64,000 bases of DNA from Climacium dendroides (Eukaryota; Streptophyta; Bryopsida; Hypnales; Climaciaceae), in contig OX467084.1 in NCBI GenBank assembly GCA_950106755.1, positions 744,001 to 808,000 on the forward strand, read 5' to 3'. The notes under the pieces were generated by a model, which was given only the letters and a program-made list of their open reading frames with translations, did no database searches and was not told the DNA's origin. Both the position numbers and the translations under genes were made by a program. This document shows positions 34,023 to 46,772 of this stretch, piece after piece (position 1 is the first letter of the stretch; each line of letters begins with the position of its first letter).

Positions 34023-37000
34023 ATGGATGACCACGATGACTCAATCGGTACGGGGGAAGAGGAAATCATCAAAAGCACTCCATTTTTTCCTGAAGATGTC
34101 ACTGCGTCGCAAAATCCTACAAGTGCGCAGGTCAGTATAATTTCTGATCACTGGTTCAGCATGGCCAGGTTTGTAGCTCACAGTGATGAAGGAGAAATAG
34201 AATAATGCTTTTTGGGTAAACATGTGTGTGTTGTGCTTCACATTCTTGTCATGCAAGTCTGCTTCAGAACCGGCCGCTACTATGACGGACATCTCCGTTT
34301 GGACGTGGCATTATTGCATGAGATAACATTTTGGAATATGAATGTGAGCAGCGCTTTGGAAGTCGGTAAAGTCTATGAAAAGGCCTTTTCTATGAATTAA
34401 ACGTGAAAGAGGACTTACAGGACTCATGATTATTCTGTGCAGTACATTTCATATGGGGGCTTCCGTCCATCTCAAATGAATGAAACGCAGGTAATGAACA
34501 GAGCTTTCTTTGCAGTGCGTCGTTTGCACCGCTGTTGACACTGCTTATGTTCTTTTGAAACGTCATTTTGTCTTAAAATGTTTGTGCACCGAAATGTACA
34601 GGAGAATCATATGAGTCGTATACATAGTTCTCTTTATTGAGTAAAATCGTTGAACTGAACCAGTTATGACGTCATTTACGTCGTACACAATGTTGCTGTG
34701 GACGCGACTGCTTAATTTTTTTCAATTGTGCAACGCTTTTTACCCAGAAAATTGGATTTTTGTATAGGTAGCAGTCAATGTTATGCTCTTCTAGTGTATT
34801 TCAAAGATTGCTTGCTTGCACAGTGAAAAATGAAAGCCAGAGTACCATATACGAGTCTATAAGTCGATGGGACAATTCTAATTGAGTTCCCATGCATATG
34901 TATTGAACATTCGTTTCCAATGTACGTGGTACTATGTACAATGCACATTTCAGGAAGTAGTATCTTCTTAAACATGCCATTCGGGTTCCACTAACATCAG
35001 CGAAGACGGTTATGCTCTTAGTACATATTAGTACTGATTTCAGCGCACTATGTTAGAGCATAGCGAACACTGCAATCGGTAAGACAGTAGGAGGTATGGT
35101 ACAATGTCAAGCATAGTCTTTTACATCTTGTTTTTCCATAGCATGCAGGAGAATACATTCATAGAAAATGTAGTGGAAAATTTAATTTCTTGATTTGCTG
35201 GTGAAGGTGTTATTATGCACATGTTTCTACTAATGTGCTTCGTAAAATGACTTCGAAACCCTCTGTGTACTTTGGTCATGGATGTAAAATGCTTCAATGT
35301 GGTCCATGGCAAGTTGCATACTGTATAAGTAACAGGTTTTCCATTTTTAGTCAACAACCAGAGGAACGAATTGGGACTGCCAATCGTATTGACACTTGCA
35401 TGGAACGTGACTTGCTATTGTTGTTGTATATTTAATAAGTCATGCTTAAAGAAGTGAAAGCTGTCTCCTAATTCGTACTGGAATTGCATTTTTCGGAGAT
35501 GCAGGGGAGCAGGGGACCTCCTTTTTCACAGTTACCTTGCAATCCACCTTTTGGTTGGCCTAATTACGGAGGAAATATGGGCGTAGGAGTGCATCCTATG
35601 ATGCATATGTTTGGAAATGGTTTGTATCCCTCCTTTCCTACAGGAAGTTATCATAGCATGTCACCAGGGTATGGAAGCTTTCCTCACAATGGCTTGGTAG
35701 ACAATTATGTCCAAATGCCAGTGGGACATGTAGGACGGCCTCAGCAGAATGTGGACTGCCTGAACTCGCAGAATATGAATACTACGATGTATGGAATGTC
35801 ACAGAAACCTGCAGTCCCTACAGAGTTTTCCCAAAAACATGACCCGCAGCCAATGTCGGTAAGGCCATGTATTAGTAGTGGAGACCCGTGGATCTGTCCA
35901 TGAAAGAAAATAAACAGCATCGGAATTCCGGAGTGCAGTACTGGAATGAATTTGGAAGTTGGAAGAAGTGAACATGTTCAACCGTGTAAGAACATTAAAT
36001 TGAAACAAGCGATGGGGTCTTCTGTACCATCACAGTTTCGGGAATCACCAATTCCAAGCTTGGCAGAGACAGAGGAAGCACCCCTACCAAGCGATAGCGT
36101 GGATGCGGAGCACACAGTTGGGTTAAACAACGAACGTCATTGCGACGACCGTGAAGGCAAGGACCTTTTCCAACCTGTTTATCATCTTCAAGATTACCTA
36201 CAAGATTCTAGTAAGTCACCCACCCCTCATTATTTGAAGCAACGAAAAGCTCGTAGAGAAGATGTGAAGTCATATTTGAGAGAGGTGAAATTGGCTGTTT
36301 CAGAGGGAAGGGTACCTCAAGTAAGAGTAGTGCAAGATGAGAATGGGAACCTAATTCGTTATAAGTCTCAGTTCTTGAATGCTGTGAAGTTGGCCGTTCA
36401 TGCCATTGTCCAAGACGCATATATAAATGTAAAAGACAAGGACACGATGCATGAAATAATGGAGGAAGTCAGGAGGCAATTCATAGTGCCTCAACCATTG
36501 CCCTGTGGAATGGTAGAGAGTTTTTTGAAAGCTTACTTCAAGAGATGTAGATTACAATATCACCAGTTCTGGATGAAACATGGAGACAAGAAAATACCAG
36601 ATGGATGTAAACAAGCAGTATGGTTGGAATTGGTAGAGTACTGGAAGTCAACAAAAGGGGCTAAGGAGTGTCAGCAGAACAAGTTGAATGCATCAGCACC
36701 GAAGCCTTGTTCGGTAAGTTATTTTCGATGACGACTAGCGTGTTGTACATATATGGTTTTCAGAATGTAAATCATGTAGGACGCTTTTTATGTGATGGCA
36801 AATTTGTATTGAATTTCGAAATCTAGTTCCATGCTTGAGTAATTCGGAGCAGTGCTTGAGCAGAATATGAAGTACTCTTCTTGCACGTGCTATACATAAA
36901 AGAAGCATGCGTATTCAATGAAGGAAATTGCAAATCCAAATGAAATGGAAGTTGGCAAAGCAGGCCTTCTATGTTGTTGATTTATTGATGCCAATACAAT

Positions 37001-39646
37001 TGAAGGGAGATCACATTGTAGCTTGTATTGAATCGTAGCATGTTGTTTCAGCCTGTAGCAGTGGGTATGGAATGGAAAGCGAAGTTGAAGAATAGGATAA
37101 CTGAATTGTGGATGCATGTAGTAAATGAAGTTCGGCGGATAGATATGTAACTTTCATGTGCAACACATTCATAGACGTTGTTGAGGTCATGGAATGTGTA
37201 GATGACTGAAGAGGTTGTGTTTTCTGTCAGTAGTACAGAATTACAGCGAAGGTAGTGTTCGAAAGGTCCATGTTAATTGATATATTCTTTTGCATGGCTG
37301 AATTGTGGTGAGCAGTGGAAGAAACAAAAGTCCGAAGGCGAATGTGATGTTTCACCTCACAGTCCACACGGTAATGAAGGCACTGGTTACGTGAGAAACT
37401 CTTCAGTGAAATCGGTAAGTGCAAGGTACATTATGAAAATTACAGTGCTCATTGTCTACGAAAAAGGAAAAGGAGGAATGCTATCACTATTGCCAATAAA
37501 TGTATTGGAATGTTTCGAAATGTAGTTACGTGTTGAAACCTTGCTGGAAGTACAGTATGTTGGGAACTTTTGCTATTGATACCAACCGTGTTCCTTCTCG
37601 TTTAATAGCGGATTGCAAATTTAATCTAACAAAATGTGAGTGCATGCTAGAAGTGAACATGACACATGGTAAGTATACTACACCGAAAATGCCGACGGGA
37701 ATGAATGCATATATGTCGAAGTTGTTCAGTGGTTGTAGTACATGCACGCATTCAAGTTCTAATTAGTCAAGCTTGTTTAATATAAAATACTCTAAAATTG
37801 AATTCAGTAATTGAATGTTGCACGTGTGCCATGGTAGGACTCACTCGGGTGTAGTAGTGACTCACTGGTGAAGAAGCCTAGCAGCCACTTCTCTCCAGTA
37901 GCAACTAGACATCCAATGGCCGACATAAGTAACCAGCTGCATGAGGCAGTGGACAATATATTGTTGTCTTTTGCTGGAAAGTGCTATTCTTTGCCGCCAT
38001 CAAAAGATAAGTCCGCTGACACCATGACGAGGTTCGAAGGCAGCGGCAGCCAAACTGTGAAGAGCAGTAGGGTTGGCTTCCGAACACTTGCAGAGGTTTT
38101 GGGAAGTTTACAGCGACCGAAGGCTACAGAGTATGAAGGAAACATTGGTGTGTCGCAGCCGCCCAGTTTTGAGGGTCGACGTCGGTCCGTTGAAATCTCA
38201 ATTGCAGAGGGGAATATGGAGTCGAAGATGAGTAGCCAAAGTCAAAAAGAATTCATGGTTGCCACAAATGAAGCAGTTGAGTTGTCATCTGGATCATCGT
38301 CTAATGGTACGAAGATTACGGGGATGAAGGAAGATGAGGAACGCAGATCCGAGAACATAGTGAAAAACTTAAGTCGAGTGTACACTGAAGAGATAGAACC
38401 AATGCCGCGACTTCCAGCCGACAGCGCTAGCGCAAACAACCTGAAGGGAAAGAAACCTTTGTGTGGAGCTGGAATCATCATGCAAGGAACCCCCAAAAGA
38501 GTAGCGTACATGGCGCCATTGAAATACAATTTCATTATTGAAAATAAGTCGTCAGTTGATCGTGGCCAAGGAAGACATGTTGAAAAAGTTATGTCATCCA
38601 CGAGGACGCAGAAGCTGTCGAAGAAGGCTGCGGTTGAGGTCGACAACGATAATGACGGGAGATCTGACAAAGAAAGATCAGAAGATCGCTATCCCAATTT
38701 ACAATTTGACTGTGAAAGCGAAGAGGAGGAGCCACCAGTTCTGCCAAGGGAGATAGTCAAACGGAAACTAGACGTCGAAAATAACGACATTGCTCGGAAA
38801 AAAGAGGTGACAAGCAGAGCGACGACACGTAGCAATAAAACGCCATTGAAGAAACACAAAGGCACGGAAATAGATGCCTCAGTGCTAAGGAAGCTTGAGT
38901 TTTACAAGAGGCCGAAGAACTCGGTAAGTTCCTCATTCTTATGGTTTGAAGGAATCCTTTTTATTCAATTGATTACATGAAGGAGGCAAGACAGTTAGTG
39001 TGCTACCCTTTGAAGGTCATATAGAAGAGGAATGGAACATAGAATTGTATAGGAAGAATGGAACTCTATGGAGAGCACAGTACGTCTATAATTTTTGGAA
39101 TGAATGTTTTCATTTGCAGCACCCAATAAAGACAAGAACGCGGGTGTGGGTTCTGCATCCAAATTACGTTGGCAAAGTAATGGCGGAGGCAATAGCTGGT
39201 GTGAACCGGAAGTCCAGATGCGTGGACTCAGCAAACGAAATATGCAAGGAAGGTCAGCAAATGATCTCCGTATTACGAGTGCTGTATAAGAATATGCCTG
39301 TCATGTTGATAAGGACTCTCGTTTTCCAAAGTAAATCAGCTACTTGGATCAAGCGGAAGATCTAGCGAATACGCCTATCTTGTGGTGCAGTAGTCATCTC
39401 ATTGAGATGACTTCCGTTCACCAAATAACGAAGTTGATTGGAGAAATACTGCAGCCATTGTCACAAGAGAAGACACAGAGTGATTCTGATTTTGAAGACA
39501 GAGGACTGAAACGGAATTCGAAATACAGTACAATCAGCTTGAAAGATAGTAAGAGAGGACACCTTCCTAACGCATCGACGGCTTTGTCGCAGGATTTGAG
39601 GGGTTCTAAAGGGTCGAGGAACGTGCTAAGGTCCTGTGATCCATGA
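34023..39646 (+). CDS. Multi-exon gene with Transposase_24-like (Ptta/En/Spm) region
   Basis: Supported exons, all phase 0: 34023-34130 (MDDHDDSIGTGEEE...), 35505-35858 (a Gly/Pro/Met-rich low-complexity segment), about 35934-36713, 37316-37414 and about 37874-38923. Then come one or more exons from 39120 ending at TGA 39646. Four donors share TCG/GTAAG. Exon 35934-36713 resembles the plant Ptta/En/Spm transposase family: a DENGNLIRYKSQF strand, an MHEIMEEVRRQF helix, then PDGCKQAVWLELVEYWKS followed by NKLN, matching the family's W..LV.YW.S....N..N signature. The 37.9-38.9 kb exon is charged and probably nuclear. Small exons between 34.1 and 35.5 kb and the last junctions are unresolved. Confidence 0.55.
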
Positions 39647-42610
39647 CACTTCTGTTTGCTCAGTGAAAGCAGTTTGTGTAAGTGAAGTTGTAGTACTACG
39701 TGTTGGATGTGTGACTTGCATCGCCGAAATGTACGACCGTGTCAATGCTTGTTAGACATGTAATGAATTGAAAATCAATAGTCGTGCAAATGAAGAAGGT
39801 GTGATCTAGAGTGCTGCTGTTGTAATTGCCCGTTATTCCAATCACAAGAGGAGCATTTTCTAGTGGGCTTACAAGAAGCAGTTATTATTGTAGTGTGGTA
39901 GGTTAACTAAGGGCTGTGGCAAGTGTATTCTTCTGCCATGTACTCATGGGAGGGCGAATTCAGTCAGTGGAAGCATCGTATTCATCGATGTTTGATTGCT
40001 GAACATGTACACATGTGTATTGCTGACTAGGAAATTAATGCATTGTATAAGCCTTAATCCATTGCTCAAAACCAGTGGAATTGAATGTACACAGGACCGT
40101 GCCCAGTTTTCCACATGAAAGTGCTAGGGCATATGCATTTGGAAAGGACCATACATTGGAAGTGCGGTGGTGTTGATTTGGTTACTAATGTTGAGCAGAT
40201 GCGATGGCGAAGTGAGCAGGAGGTGTACACACTACTTGGAATGAGTAGTGCGAAAGGATGAATGTCTCCTTGCACTACGTGTTTTGTTGTTGACGTGGTC
40301 ATCGCTAACATTGTTTGATTACCGCTTGAATAAGTGAAGTTGGTGATTGACAATCATGGGGGTCATGTTCTTAAACCTTCCGTAGACTACGTGAAAGTAC
40401 TTTGCAGACGGGAACGTATGGATTAATGTGCAAATTAGGAATTGGGAAAACAATGGGTTTGATACACAGGCAATGCGGAAAATCTTTTTAGCAGGACAAA
40501 GGAACTGAGGAAGTCGGTAAAAGGTACGTTGCAAGAGTCGTGCAGGTATGACAAGTTTTTCTAGCCTCAGAAGCGTGAGGCATTTTGTGTAGGACTAACA
40601 CTTGAGATATGCAGTTGTGATTTCATGTGAGTGCATGTAGGGATACGACTCTGCAGAGACCATCAGTTCTGCATTCCAACATTGTCGTCTGCAGTACCTA
40701 TGGGAAGTGTAAGTAGTTTTGCGAAGTGTAGGCACGGCTGTTTTGTATACAGAAGCATGAATATTGAGCCATGTACTATTGCATACAGAGGTAGGCAAGG
40801 TTTTCCATTAGGGCACTTAGCAATTTCTGGATTTTTTCTTCATGCAAAATGTGTGTTATGTGTTTGGCTTCCTACATTAGTAATTTGCTGGAAGAGAATT
40901 ACGTATGTCAGAAGCGACAAGAAAGAAGGCAAGCATTGAAAGTTCTGTAATGTGTGTATTTTGTTTTGTTTTGTAATTCACAGAACAGTAGCTGAAAGTA
41001 TGGACGTCTAACGACGGTGGAAGGCGTGCATTCATCGATCCGAAGAAAATGACTTCGGATTTTGTAAAGCGGGTCGCCAAAACGAAACTTTTCGGTTAGT
41101 GCTGAGGCAGCAATGCAATGAATGCATTGTTTTAAATTTTATGTTATTTTCAGTTTTGACATTAGAGTGGTATGTTGTTCCAAACAGCACATGGTATTCC
41201 ATATTGCAATGTATACACAGATGCCCACTTCAGGTGAATGTGAAAGCGAAGACATGATGGGTGTGCTCTTCTATGCTGAAATCCAATGTCGAATTACGGT
41301 TTCAAAAGTTTGGCTTGAATTGCTTAAAGCAAATGTTAGGTCAGTGTGTGCAGTAGGACAAGTGTGGAAGACGTTACTGCAGTACGCAGGTAATTTCATG
41401 CACAAGTTACGTGGGACTGAAGTTCCAATTGTTGGGTTGAAAGAAGTAGGTGGGTGTGGATGTGATGAAGTCTTTGTAGCGGAAGATGGGATAGAAGCCT
41501 GAAGCTTACTGCAGTCACGTTTTTGAAGTTGTAAGGAGTTTGGAGATCACGGTGAGTTATATTGGTGGAAGACAAGAAAGTTTTGTAATGTTCCTGACGC
41601 TTAGTACATTGCAGGACGTTAATTATGTGGGAAAAGCACATTTCCGCGATACCAGAAGTAGAAGTAAGTTTTGAACGAGTTTTGTTTTTTGTCGAAATGT
41701 AGGCAATAGTGAAGGGCAAAGGAGTGAAAATTTGAGGTAATTCTGCATACGAATGACCCGAAATGTTGAGGTAGTATCAGTAATTGGAAATTTTGCTTTC
41801 AGCAGTTTTCTAGTTCTGTTTAGAACTTCGTGTGTGGGAGGTCATGCTACATGTGTTGTGCCTCTTTTTCTGTGTTTGTCATAGGTGGAAGAGCAGGAGA
41901 GGGACTGCATGTTTTGAATTTCTTGATGACTTCAGTAAGTGAGATGGTTTTGGTAGTGGGAGGCTTGGCCATGCATAATTGAATATGTGAATTTTGAGGT
42001 GGTTGTTTTTGAAAATCGAGGAATTCAGGTTGCAATTGGTTGTTTACGTAGTATAGTGTTGTCTCCTTTTATTTTTAGTTTTGACAGAGTTCCAATAAGA
42101 CATGCAATTGAATTACGTGTGGGGAGGTTTTAATACCAAGGTAGGTTTTTTGTACGTATATAGTAGTACCATATGAGGATGAAATACGTGTTATGAAAGA
42201 GTAACATAACGAAGTCTAGTTGTTGTTTTACGTGACTCGTCTGTATGCAGTGCACGGACAGGATCTCCGTTTGCATACACAGAAGTATTCCGTAATTAAG
42301 TTTCTGATGTGCACAAGCTCGATCACCGTGCAATGTGGGGTACATCATTTTGCTCGTCTGCTGGATATTCCGAAGGCCCACATATATTTCAATTAATTAA
42401 ATTAATGAATGATTGATGAAGATCTAAATATGTGCTTGCATCATTTTAATTGCATGCATCAGCAATAATGTATGTGGAGTTCATTCACATATAATCATAT
42501 ATATGTACGTGAAATTACAAAAATATATGTATGTAGAGCTGCGCGAAGGCAGCGCAATTAGAAGTATGTGTGCATTTTAGTTTTTAAGTAATAAACCGAA
42601 AAAGCACGCA
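39647..42610. other. Intergenic filler, no convincing gene
   Basis: The longest frame, 41122-41502 plus (126 codons), has mixed composition and no domain, and I do not call it. No RNA gene or element boundary was recognised. Confidence 0.45.
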
Positions 42611-42614
42611 GGAA

Positions 42615-42740
42615 GTTGTGTGCGGTTTTTTTGAACACGTGCAGTCATGTATGTACATGCATGGTTTTTTTGAACACGCGCAATTATATATATATGTATG
42701 CGGTTTTTTTGAACATGCGCAGTCATGTATATACGTGCGC
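42615..42740. repeat. Tandem repeat, about 45-bp unit, three copies
   Basis: GGTTTTTTTGAACA(C/T)G(T/C)GCA followed by a TATGTA-rich stretch occurs three times (starting about 42619, 42664 and 42702). It lies just left of the CACTA-type MITE and resembles the GGTTTTTTT segments inside that family. Confidence 0.7.
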
Positions 42741-42875
42741 GCACGTAGCGGGATCAATGAGCTTCTTGCATTGATGCATGTATTGAATTCATTTTACCAC
42801 TACAATTTCTGAAATTATGTACAGAGAAGTGTAATTAATATTGAAATTGCAATCCATGTGCAAAAATGTTCGCAA

Positions 42876-43517
42876 CACTAGAATAAAACATGGTAAAAAA
42901 AAACCGCGCAAGAACTTCCGAAGTGGTTTTTTTTTACATGTTTTTGTGCGCAGTTTTCTTTGCGCGTTGCGCAGTGGACATTGCAATGTTATTTTGCAAT
43001 CTTGCAGAGACATTAATTCAAAAAATTCCATATAAGAGAGATCACAGAAACTTCATTAATTAAGAAATCATATGTATCCCCAAACCTAGCTAGATAGCTA
43101 GGTAGCTAGTCAACATGTGCGTACGCATGCGCAATAAAATACTTAGCTAGTTGCATGTACGTGTTCTAATTTCAAAAATTTGCGGACAACATTTCAATTC
43201 ACGTACGTGTTACTTTTTAATTACCAAGTGCTACCTATTGTACGTATATATATAGAGAGAGAGAGCATTAATTTATTCACCATGTTCTGTTATGACTTAT
43301 GAGTGCACGCGCGCATGCGCACACATGCATGCACATGAAATTAATTGGTTTATATATATATACAAATATATGGTTGTGATTGTAAACCAACAAAACAAGC
43401 TAGTACCAATGATTTCAAATTTTTTGTTCAGAAGATTTCGTTGTCAGAAACAGGTGTTCAAAAAACCCGTAGTGAACAATTCACTACGGGTTTTTTTCAC
43501 CATGTTTTGTTATAGTG
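42876..43517. mobile_element. CACTA-type MITE-like element(s), second locus
   Basis: The left end CACTAGAATAAAACATGG and the right end CCATGTTTTGTTATAGTG (to 43517) match the termini of the MITE at 11147-11511. The first 110 bp (AAGAACTTCCGAAGTGG, TTTTTGTGCGCAGTTTTC) also matches it. A degenerate right end at about 43280-43297 (CCATGTTCTGTTATGAC) and a separate perfect hairpin near the right end (about 43461-43497) suggest two nested or fused copies. The flanks CAA and TGC do not match, so no clean target duplication is seen. The interior includes TA and GA microsatellites (43244-43265). Confidence 0.6.
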
Positions 43518-43810
43518 TGCGAGGTGCTTGCTACGAGGTGCTTTGTTGTCTGAGTTGCTTGCTGCTTGCTAAACATGCTATGCGAGGTGCGAGGTGCTGA
43601 GTTCCACCTACTACCGTCTGAGTTGCTTGGTGCTTGGTGCAAGGTGCTTTGCTGTCTGAGGTGAGAGGTGCGAGGTGCTTGCTGCAAGGTGCTCTGCTGT
43701 CTGAGGTGCTTGCTGCGAGGTGCTTTGTTGTCTGAGTTGCTTGCTGCTTGCTACAAGGTGCTTCGTGCTTGGTGCAAGCTGGTGCGAGCTGCACTTGAGC
43801 TGCACCTGCT
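43505..43810. repeat. GCGAGGTGC-type minisatellite, copy A
   Basis: Many short units of GCGAGGTGC, CTTGCTGC and CTGTCTGAG form an irregular G-rich array. It is open in several frames (Cys/Leu/Arg-rich on plus, Gln/Ser/Thr/His-rich on minus), which I treat as repeat artefacts. It borders the left end of duplication unit A, as its larger relative at 56.2-56.87 kb borders unit B. Confidence 0.8.
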
Positions 43811-44605
43811 GTCTGCGACATACTTCAGTTGCGAAGTGGGAGGCACAAAATCAGAATTCCTCGTTTCAATAGGTACTTTGCCAATCTTTTTTCACGCTTT
43901 TTTTACCTAAATTCAAGCTGCTAGAAATTGCCAGACAGTGCTAATTTCACAAGTTGCCGGTTCCTTGCTTGATGAGATTCATATTAGATGCTATGCTGTA
44001 TTAGGGTTTTGTTTCCGTGTGATTGAATTTCAAGGATTCTGTGGTGCAATTTTAGGTCATATGCTTGTGGGTTGTGGGTTGTGGGATGCTTGTGGGTTTC
44101 ATTTTTATTTATAGAATGGTGGAAAACAATTGGGAGCACTAGTTTCAATTGCATCTGGATGTTGCAATTCTGTTGAACTTGGGGACGAATCAATTGCGTG
44201 TCTCCCAAATTACATGTGACTAAGTAGTTGCAATTCTACTTTTCTTGTTTTCTCACTCCTTGTTTTGCACTCTTGGATTTGCAGCAGTGTGATTTGGATA
44301 CGTTTGTGGTAGCAGCTTTGAGGATTTTTTCATTTGTGGAAGGAGACAAGTATCAAAAACCTGTCATTGTGTTATTTGGCAGGTCAGGACTTCTACATTG
44401 GATGTTAATAAATGGTTCAGGTTTAAGTGTTTAAGGATTTAGGGTTTAGGGTTCTAATTATCAAGCTTTACAGCTGAAGAACATGTTAACCCTCACATAG
44501 AATTTGACGGATATGACCATGATATCTCCGGGTCTTAGGCGGATATCACCTAGATATCCCCGGATATCAAGCGGCTATTGAGTGCAAAGTCAGAAATAGA
44601 ACGTC
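43811..44605. other. Leader region of the palindrome/ParB unit A, no gene seen
   Basis: Non-coding sequence conserved in unit B (56909-57752). It contains a short TTTAGGGTTTAGGG tract (about 44436-44453). No splice-supported ORF was found. It may contain the terminus of a mobile element. Confidence 0.5.
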
Positions 44606-45397
44606 TGCAATTTAGGGCGGACCGTCCTAAACTGCATTTCTGTAGATCATGAGAATTGATCAATCCTATATATATGCTCCGCTGATAAATCAAAAATGTC
44701 GTCCATGCGCAATTTAGTGCGGACCATCCTTAACTGAATTTTTGTTCATAATAAGAACTCATAAACTCTACATATAAGGTACGCTAACTCGGTAAGGAAT
44801 CAAAAATGTAATCCATGCACAATTTAGGGCGGACCGTCCTAAACTGCATTTCTGTAAATCACGAGAATTGATGAACCCTATGCATATGCTACATTGAAAA
44901 ATAAAAAATATAATCAATGTGCAAGTTAGGACGGACCGCCCTAAACCGCCTTTCTGTTGAAATTCAAAATTGATCAACCCTATATATGTGCTACATATAA
45001 AAACCGAGAATATAGACCACGCGCAATTTAGGACGGACTGCCCTAAACTGCACTCCAAAGCACTACACTGATGATAGAAGCATAGACATTACCATAAAAT
45101 GATTAAAGAAATCAGACACATTGAAGAATTTCAGTGATGATTGGTAGATAAAATACTTCTAAAACTCAATGCCTCTTATACTAATTAAACAAAAAAGCTT
45201 ACAAACCAAAGAATAATCCCAGCAGTTTAGGGCGGACCGCCCTAATCTGCAGACTAATACAGAAACGTAGCCAGCAAACAAAAGACTACAAAATCAAAAA
45301 TAAATAAGGGCGCAATCAAAATTGACTTAAGAAAGATCAACAAGAAAAATGTGTGTCTACGTCTAGCAACAGTTTAGCTTGGTCCGTCCTAAACCGC
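44606..45397. repeat. Array of seven interspersed 30-bp palindromes upstream of ParB-like gene A
   Basis: Near-palindromes begin at 44606, 44708, 44816, 44920, 45024, 45222 and 45368. The consensus is TGCA(A/G), then an arm TTTAGGNCGG, a central A, the complementary arm, then TGCA. Spacing is about 100 bp or a multiple (102, 108, 104, 104, 198, 146). The intervening sequences are AT-rich and unrelated to each other. The last motif ends about 26 bp before the ATG at 45424. The arms are inverted plant telomere-type repeats around CGGACCG. They are likely binding sites for a dimeric protein, such as the element's own product; this is inference. Confidence 0.92.
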
Positions 45398-45423
45398 AAC
45401 AATAGACTGAATTCTAGTTGTCC

Positions 45424-46755
45424 ATGCGCAGAATGGAGGAATACATGGATCAACTCAAGGCGCACTTCAAAAGAGTAGAGGATGTCGAAGAAGAAAGTCC
45501 AAATGTAGACGAGGATATGATAGAAGGGGACTGGTGGGAGTTCGAAAATCCAAAAGAGGTGGACGCGTGGTGTCTGAAGATGGTGCCCCATACAGACAAC
45601 ATGTACTTCAACATGAAATACCAGAATTCAAAGACGTATCTGCCGATCTCATTTGACGAGAAAGTGAAGCGGGTGTCTACGGATAAATTCCCTATAATCA
45701 AAATTCACTGCGTCACCACCAACAACGAATTCCCAGCGGGCAATCAGTACCACTTCACATTACTCTTGAACTCAGAGAAGATTTGGTTCAACATATCGCC
45801 ATTCTTGGAAAGTCTAGAGCTGACGCCATACAAATCGGAGATCAAAGAGTTGGAGCGCAAAATAGACAGTGGCGAGTACCACAACATGGACGGAACTCCA
45901 CTAACGGGAAGCAGACTATGCACGAAGATCACGCTCCTGATGAACTCCTTCGTAGTCATCAAGGAGAAGATAGCAATGCAAAGATCCTTCATGGCTCCAC
46001 GGATGGTATCCGTTGAGACAACTGCTCAAGATGAAGTTCAGCCATCAACGGGGAAGAAGGCTGGTGGGTCACAAAGTAAAGGCAAGAAAAATAGGAAGCC
46101 CCCACCATATCCAGCAACAGCACCTCAAAGTAGTCTGCTGGCATCCGGGTCAGCAAAGAAGGCAGTCGAGAGGACATCGGAGCAATCAGGCGTGGAGTTG
46201 ACAAGCTATCTCGAAGAAATGAATGTCGTTCCGGAAGCCCTTAAGACGGAGCGGAAGCCAAACTACAAAGATATAAGCGCTCTATACAAGAACTTCTGGA
46301 AGAAGTACTCCACCGCGTTTATCTACGGAGTTGGTGAGAAGAAAGAGCTGCCGATTGGAAAATTGAAGGAGGCACCTGCCAAACTCAACATACGCGTGAA
46401 GGAGGACAAAATTGTTAAAGAGATGCTCCATTATCTTGTCAACATGCCGAACAAGAGCGTGAAGCAAACTCTTTGCGTCACACCGGTCTTGCCAAAAGGC
46501 AAAAGAGATCCACCTCGATGGGAGGAGGTGATGGACGGAGACTTCTACATCATCAATGGCCAGCACAGCATAGCTGCAAGCCACTTGATGATGCAAGAGG
46601 AAAGCATGGTGAACGAAGAAGTGAAGAAACACTTCAGAACCTGGAAATGCTACGTGGTTTGGTCACTCAATAAGGAGATGTTGAGGACAATCTCCGCATA
46701 CTATAATCGGACCAACCACTTTCAGAACGCTATATTCAAAATTTTGGGAGTTTAG
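45424..46755 (+). pseudogene. ParB/Srx-like domain protein, copy A, 3'-truncated
   Basis: The ATG at 45424 opens a 443-codon frame. Residues 1 to about 210 form an uncharacterised region (DWWEFENPKEVDAWCLKMV, YHFTLLLNSEKIWFNISPF). Residues about 210-280 are a Lys/Ser/Pro-rich linker. Residues about 305-433 match the ParB/sulfiredoxin fold: LPIGKLKEAPAKLNIR, then DFYIINGQHSIAAS (the G.HR-type motif with Ser in place of Arg), then CYVVWSLNKEMLRTISAYYNR. The frame leaves homology with copy B after codon 434 and ends at TAG 46753-46755, so the second half is missing. It faces the DUF7869-like gene. Confidence 0.85.
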
Positions 46756-46772
46756 GACTCTCCCAAAATAAT
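46737..46772. repeat. Short hairpin at the truncation point
   Basis: ATTTTGGGAGT and ACTCTCCCAAAAT pair across a few bases directly after the end of duplication homology. It could be a terminator-like hairpin, a footprint of an excision, or the end of an inserted element. Confidence 0.6.

Larger units (their letters stand above)
43768..46725 (+). repeat. Direct duplication, unit A (matches 56866-59873)
   Basis: Unit A matches unit B at an offset of 13098 on the left and 13148 after a 50-bp indel of TTTAGGG-rich sequence near 44430-44460. It contains a leader region, seven palindromes and most of exon 1 of the ParB-like gene. The translated exon differs at about 7 of 434 residues. Similarity ends abruptly after TTTCAG at 46725, after which A reads AACGCTATAT and B continues the gene. 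Confidence 0.9.

Noticed and set aside
41122..41502. 126-codon plus-strand ORF
   Set aside because: No domain, mixed composition, no supporting splice sites or neighbours. Chance length is plausible in this stretch.
42876..43517. Clean 3-bp target duplication for the second MITE locus
   Set aside because: The flanks read CAA and TGC. The element appears composite, so the single-insertion interpretation is not supported.
44606..45397. CRISPR-like array of ~30-bp repeats
   Set aside because: Spacing is about 100 bp and irregular, the repeats are near-perfect palindromes with variable arms, there are no cas-like genes, and the DNA is plant nuclear.
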